Shown here: positions 58,931 through 64,000 of the stretch, piece by piece
How positions within the stretch are numbered: the stretch's first letter is position 1
How the letters are laid out: each line of letters starts with the position of its first letter
Assembly (NCBI RefSeq): GCF_010389155.1
Contig: NC_057769.1
Coordinates: forward strand, 29,512,735 to 29,576,734
DNA from: Erigeron canadensis
Taxonomy: Eukaryota > Streptophyta > Magnoliopsida > Asterales > Asteraceae
Length of the DNA stretch: 64,000 bases
Reading direction: 5' to 3'
Position numbers and translations under genes: made by a program
The notes under the pieces: model-generated
Seen by the model: only the letters and a program-made list of their open reading frames with translations
Databases searched by the model: none
Told to the model about the DNA's origin: nothing

Positions 58931-59790
58931 TGTAGCCAGAACAGATCAACAGTAAAATAATTGTGGTCCTTTATTGTAACAGGTTCGTTTGTTTCTTTAC
59001 TTTTTTTTTGTTATAGACTAGGCCCCCAAATTTGATCTCGTTTAAGGCCACCAAAAATCTTGAGCCGACACTGAACATACCGCCACCTCCATCATCACTT
59101 TTTTATTGTGCCAATATTTCTTATGTCTTTAAAGTGATATTTATGTACAACAATAGTGACAACACCACTCTTTACACAATAAGAGTATAAAAAAAATAAG
59201 ATGTAAACTGTTTTTATTAAAAGATAAAGAAACTGTGTTCATGAATACCTCCGAAAAGGATAAAGATTGAATTTGTTTGCAATAATATTGTATATTTTTT
59301 TAATTATCAATATTCAACCAAGTGTTTGTAAAAATGAAAATTATTTTCTTCAAATACTTTTTTCAAAACAAACAAAATTAGTTAAATTAAATATTTGACT
59401 GAAATATATCAATAGTTAATAATATAAAATCGAAATAAATATCTGAAGTATATATCATTCAAAAAATAAAATTTTCATACTGGACAAGAAAGGAAAGTAT
59501 TAACAGACACCAACAAAGACTTTTCTACTACTGATAACTACTACATATGACACCTAAAAGCAATTTAAGAAAGAAATAACTTTCTCATATAAACAAATCA
59601 AAATCAAAAGTTTTGTTACACAAAATACAGACCCACACACATATATATATACACACATGGAAAATGAAAATTTGGGAGAGAATTAGAAATAATACAGTAA
59701 TAATTAGTTGTCTAAAATGGATTCCTAAATAATTGGTTTGACAGTCAGACCGCCAATACTAACATCGCCTTTTACAATACCTCTTTTCTT
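58931..59790. other. intergenic, upstream of the epsin gene
   Basis: AT-rich; nothing else supportable. Confidence 0.5.
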
Positions 59791-59796
59791 ATTCTT

Positions 59797-59907
59797 CATA
59801 TATATATATATATTAATTTTATTTTATTTTTATTCAATTCAATTCGATTCAATTCATTGTTGAATTTTGACTTTTTCTCAGATCTTAAGTCCATCACTTT
59901 GACCAGG
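59797..59907 (+). promoter_or_regulatory. epsin TATA box and 5' untranslated exon
   Basis: A CATATATATATATAT tract (59798-59812) is followed by a TC-rich leader (CAATTCAATTCGATTC) and GACCAG|GTATTTG, a donor at 59908. An untranslated first exon joined to the ATG exon near 61097 fits plant epsin genes. The transcription start is inferred. Confidence 0.5.
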
Positions 59908-60423
59908 TATTTGATCTCACTTTGTTATTTGATCTGCTTGTTAATAGTAATAGCAATTAGATCTTATGGTGTTTTTTTTATGAATTATGATTATATGTAG
60001 GTGTTTATATATATAGAATATATATTAGAATTTGTATGTATAATTATCAGCTGTTTCAACTATGGTAATTGTTAAAAAAAAAAAAAACTGTATAGTAATG
60101 ATAATTACAGTAGTTTGGTTTACATAGTTTTAGACTTGTAGTCAGATTATGAAAATTGCGTTTATTTTGAGTACAAATTGCTACCCGTGCAAGCAGCGGC
60201 GGATTATTAGTATTGGAAAATTTGTTTCTTGAATTTTTTTGAGATTTTCGGGCGGTTGTCAAGTAGGGTGTGTATTATAGTATAGAAAAAAGATCAGAAT
60301 TATAATTACTATCAACTGAAGAGTCAAAAGTTGAGTGCCAAAAGTACTCGACTTCTGTAATGTGGATTTTTTTTTTTTTTGAGATTTCACACATTTCATC
60401 GTAAGTTTTCATCTTGTCAGCTG

Positions 60424-60920
60424 TTTTAGAACGGACCGTTGTTAAGTTTTGCGGAGTAAAATCGTATTGTGAATGACATTGGGACCTTTACATTAGGTTA
60501 TGTTGTTAGAACGGATTGTTGTCAAATTCTGCGGAGTAAAATTATATTATGAATGACATTGGGACTTTTAGATTAGGTTATAACCAGTAAGGTTGGATAA
60601 GTGGGTAACACCCTTGCCTCTAGAGACAGAGGTTAAGGGTTCTATCCTCATTGCCTTGCAAGGCTGGAGGTCCTTTTCTATCTTAAATAGAACCTGGAAG
60701 CAACCTCTTTACACCGTCGTGGTAGGGGTTAGGCTATCTACATCTTAATCTCTCCCAAACACTGTCAAGGTATTGGGACCCAAAACCCGTTGAAGACAAC
60801 ATTGGGTGCTTACTTACGTCCTTACTTTACATTAGGTTATGCTGTTAGAACGGATTGTTGTTAAATTCTGCGGAGTAAAATCGTATTGTGAATGACATTG
60901 GGACTTTTACATTAGGTTAT
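60424..60920 (+). repeat. three-unit 80 bp tandem repeat in the epsin 5' intron
   Basis: Units at 60424, 60504 and 60841 share TTAGAACGGA, TGCGGAGTAAAAT, ATGAATGACATTGGGAC and ATTAGGTTAT. A SINE separates units 2 and 3. Confidence 0.9.
60582..60826 (+). mobile_element. tRNA-derived SINE, family S1, copy 2
   Basis: Shares CTTGCCTCTAGAGACAGAGG, GGAAGCAACCTCTTTACA and AAAACCCGTTGAAG with 11372-11615, and ends in TTAC repeats. Flanked by TTAGATTAGGTTAT (60568-60581) and TTACATTAGGTTAT (60827-60840). Confidence 0.88.
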
Positions 60921-61127
60921 GCTTTATAAATATCTGAAATTGGTCTTGCGTTGGAAATCATTTCCTTCTCTGCTCGATGAATAACTCGGATATGTGGTTT
61001 TACAAGCTGTGTTCTTTTCCAGTATTATTTAGAGCTTTATGTTCTTTCTAAATTCTCGATTTCCCCCTAACCAGAATATTTTTTTAGGGTATACAGTTGA
61101 AGAGTGTTTGAATCCTTCTTCTGGACA

Positions 61128-63353
61128 ATGAAGAAGGCCTTCGATCAAACTGTCAGGGACCTGTACGTTAAGGCTATTTTTACCGACATGTTTCAAATAC
61201 AAAGTATTGATTTTTTAAAGATGCTTGATTTTCTGATTCTATTCTTGCAGTAAAAGAGGAGTCAATAAGAAAGTTCTTAAAGTTCCTTCGATAGAACAAA
61301 AGGTGATTTATTTATTTATTTCTTCCTTATAGTTTATGTATTTGAACGAATTATTAATCCTTCAATCTATGTTTCCCTAGGTTCTTGATGCAACTAGTAA
61401 TGAGTCTTGGGGTCCCCATGGATCGCTTCTTGCTGAGATTGCAATGGCTTCAAGAAACTAGTATGATTTATCTGTATTTTTTTCATTCACAAACAAATAA
61501 CTAAATGATTTTTTTTTTTGCAACAAATAAACTTATTTCTTGTTGTTGTTTGCAGTCATGAATACCAGATGATCATGACAGTTATTTGGAAGCGTATTAA
61601 TGATACTGGGAAAAATTGGCGCCACGTGTACAAGGTTTGGAGTGTTCATATGTGAAGTTATGTTCTTATATGGTGGCGAAATGGGTGGGTTTGGTAATAG
61701 GTCAAAATGGGCTGGGTCAAAGATGAGTAAACTTTTTGTAGGAATCAAATCAGGTTTTTATGAATGCTTTATGTCACCTTATTGTTTTTAAAATGAAGAT
61801 TTAGCCTTTCAATAACTACAAAGACATTTATAATTTCAGTAATCATCTATTTCTATAATTTAATTATCTGGGAGGTTTTATGCATATAAAGTATACTTTA
61901 GGCAACTTTCGTAACACTTCTTAGCTAGTTCCTATACCCCACATGATTTGCTTAATATTAAAGTTTACCCCAATTGACCCACTCTCACATATCTTGATTC
62001 CCTCGAAGATTTTAAACTTAGACCACTATTTATATGTCCAATCGTTAATGACTACATTGTAACACAACTAGGATTTTGTTTATATGACTTTTGCACCAGG
62101 GTTTGACTGTTCTTGAGTACTTGGTAGCAAATGGGTCGGAGCGTGTGATAGCTGAGATTAGGGAACATGCTTACCAGATAACGGTATATTTTTATCTATT
62201 GAAACTTATTCCTGCATTTTTATTGGTAGCTTAGTGTTGCTTTATTAATTTTTAAGTCTGTACTTTGTTGCAGTCTTTGTCTGATTTTCAGTATCTTGAT
62301 CACACTGGAAGGGATCAGGGGAACAATGTAAGAAAGAAATCGCAAAGTCTTGTGGCTCTAGTGAATGATAATGAAAAAATACAGGAAGTTAGGCAAAAGG
62401 CTGCAGCCAACTGGGACAAGTGAGTTCGTTTAACTTCATTTGTGACGGTACATAATTGTATAAAGTGTGTCGATTTTATCAAATATTTAAAACACCATTC
62501 AATAATAAGGGAATCTTGTGGCCACAGAACAAGATCAACACAATACTATGAAGATGCCAATGAACCAATTTAGTTTGGACCAGAAACGAACTATCTATAT
62601 GATATGTTTTGATTTAAACTTTTCTCTAAGGTAATCTAACATGGTAAGAATGATGACATGTCTGTTGATGGATATTTTTACCTCTATTGTGGTAAATGAA
62701 AGCCGATTACCTTAAGTTACATCGAGTCAATTTATTTTTAAAACTTCGCTAGTTCTTACTAGCTAAAATAGGTTTGTTGTTGAAGAAATCAGACCAAAGT
62801 TTATTGCCTTTTTGCAACTACCCTAACTTTCTCATAAAAACATTCCGGACATGGAATCCATGAGATATTTAGAATGGATTTTGTTGCAAATTTCATGATG
62901 ATGACCATTCTTTTTATTTATGTGCAGTTAGATATAATGACAGTAACCAGTACTGGATCCCTTGAAAATTATCTTCTTAATCTTTTAATTTGTTGATGAG
63001 ATTTGTAACCATACCATTCCAATCAGGTTTCACAACACATCAGGTAGTTCAAAGTACAGGCCTGGATTATATCCTGGTGCGGGAGGTTTTGATGATGATC
63101 GATACGAAGGCCGTTATGGAAGTAGAGACGAAGACCGTAATGGGTATGGGAGGGAAAGAGAATGGGGTGATGACAAATATGGTAGTCGTGATGGAGATCG
63201 TTATGGTGAAGAGCGATATGGTCGGGATCGTTATAGAGATGAGGAATCCCATGGTAGAAGAAGTTCTGATGGTGACAACTATGGCCGAAGAAGCAGAAGC
63301 TCTGATAGAGACCGCGAACGAGCTTATGAAGATGAGGGACCATATTCTTCAAG
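61128..63353 (+). CDS. epsin, clathrin interactor (5' part of gene)
   Basis: Seven coding exons: 61128-61162, 61251-61302, 61381-61460, 61556-61634, 62100-62183, 62274-62419 and 63027-63353, all in phase with GT-AG introns. The start [11 protein letters not shown], then [69 protein letters not shown] and [20 protein letters not shown] form a complete ENTH domain, which binds phosphoinositides and bends membranes. The last visible exon is Arg/Asp/Tyr/Gly-rich ([20 protein letters not shown]), as in plant EPSIN2/3-type proteins that link clathrin and adaptors in Golgi-to-vacuole or endosomal traffic. The C-terminal clathrin-binding part lies beyond the window. A Trp (AANWDK) replaces the common Arg after the domain. 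Confidence 0.95.
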
Positions 63354-64000
63354 GTATGTGTACAATTTTGTTTTATTTGCACTAAATGCACTGCAGTTCT
63401 AAGATAAATGACAAGATACTGAGTTGACGAATGGGCAGGTTGGGTAATGGATCAGAACATGTTTTGGTTGAATCAAATAGTTTTGATGCTGTCAGGCTGG
63501 GTTGACCCAGAACAAAATTTGTCCATAACGAGTTAATTTTTTTTTGTGTGTGTGATTAGTATGTTTAATACTTTAATATGATTACAGAAGTAGATTATTT
63601 TATAATAATCTATTTTTTTATTGATCAACATGATTAAGGTGGTTTTATGCATACAATACACTTTAGACCCATTTAAGCAAATTTTAAGTGAATATTTGGC
63701 ACCTCTACCTAAATGTAAGTGTAACATGCCCTTAATGCACAAGGGCTAAAATAGTAATCTATGTTTAAAATTACACTTGCTAGTTGAGTTGCTCATTCTT
63801 CGTATGCTCCACCTAGTCACGGCAAAAAGAATAAATGAGTTATGTGAGGTCATATCTCCCCAATCCCATGAAAGTTGTAGTATTTTATCATGCACATAAT
63901 ATTTAATGTCTAAAATATCCTTTAATTAATGATGATGTTTCATAAGAAGTTGTAAAACTGAAATTATTGAATTTTTCACGGACTGACAACTTGCTGTCAA
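63354..64000 (+). other. epsin intron continuing past the window
   Basis: Starts GTATGTG after the 63353 exon. No further exon with an acceptor and matching content was seen before the window ends. Confidence 0.6.

Noticed and set aside
63023..63391. His-rich minus-strand frame and the Met/Val-rich plus frame at 62990
   Set aside because: Both are out-of-frame shadows of the Arg/Asp-rich epsin exon.
1..64000. CRISPR array, bacterial operon or organelle insertion
   Set aside because: No regularly spaced short repeats of that kind, no Shine-Dalgarno-led gene strings, and no chloroplast or mitochondrial gene recognised; this is plant nuclear DNA.

Overview
This is a plant nuclear genome segment. 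Introns follow GT-AG rules, the DNA is AT-rich, genes are sparse, and the space between them is filled with plant transposons (SINEs, Stowaway, hAT, Mutator-like, Helitron, PIF/Harbinger, L1-type LINE). The protein types and repeat styles suggest a eudicot, perhaps Asteraceae; the family is my inference and was not tested.

Layout. (1) Bases 1-213 are the last exon of a diverged small heat-shock protein (sHSP); three more relatives lie at 39.9-41.2, 45.2-45.5 and 48.1-49.2 kb. (2) 1.8-5.2 kb, minus strand: a chain of splice-compatible exons whose 3' part resembles ING (inhibitor of growth) proteins. (3) 6.0-9.3 kb, minus strand: a complete four-exon gene for a BMT5-like (DUF2431) methyltransferase-fold protein of 298 residues. 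(4) 9.8-20 kb: a roughly 1 kb repeat, R, is present in four copies with SINEs and hAT elements inserted into individual copies, so the other copies show the empty sites. The zone also holds a 1.1 kb long-TIR Mutator-like element. (5) 20-38 kb: a gene-poor AT-rich stretch with MITEs, short tandem duplications and a duplicated G-box region. (6) 38-50 kb: a LINE tail, the sHSP cluster, an intact Myb/SANT gene of PIF/Harbinger type, nested TIR elements and a nearly perfect 483 bp foldback. (7) 50-56.6 kb: PIF/Harbinger relics, a SINE, a Mutator-like MITE, a LINE tail and a TIR element. (8) 59.8-64 kb, plus strand: the 5' part of an epsin (ENTH domain) gene running off the window.

The genes do not form one pathway. 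The most notable biology is the sHSP cluster. Its members derive from mitochondrial-type sHSPs, share an unusual GPxPG motif, and each is damaged or rearranged differently: one has lost its start codon to a TA repeat, one carries two single-base frameshifts plus an extra intron, and one is reduced to its last exon. Only one uninterrupted alpha-crystallin reading frame remains (40722-41171).
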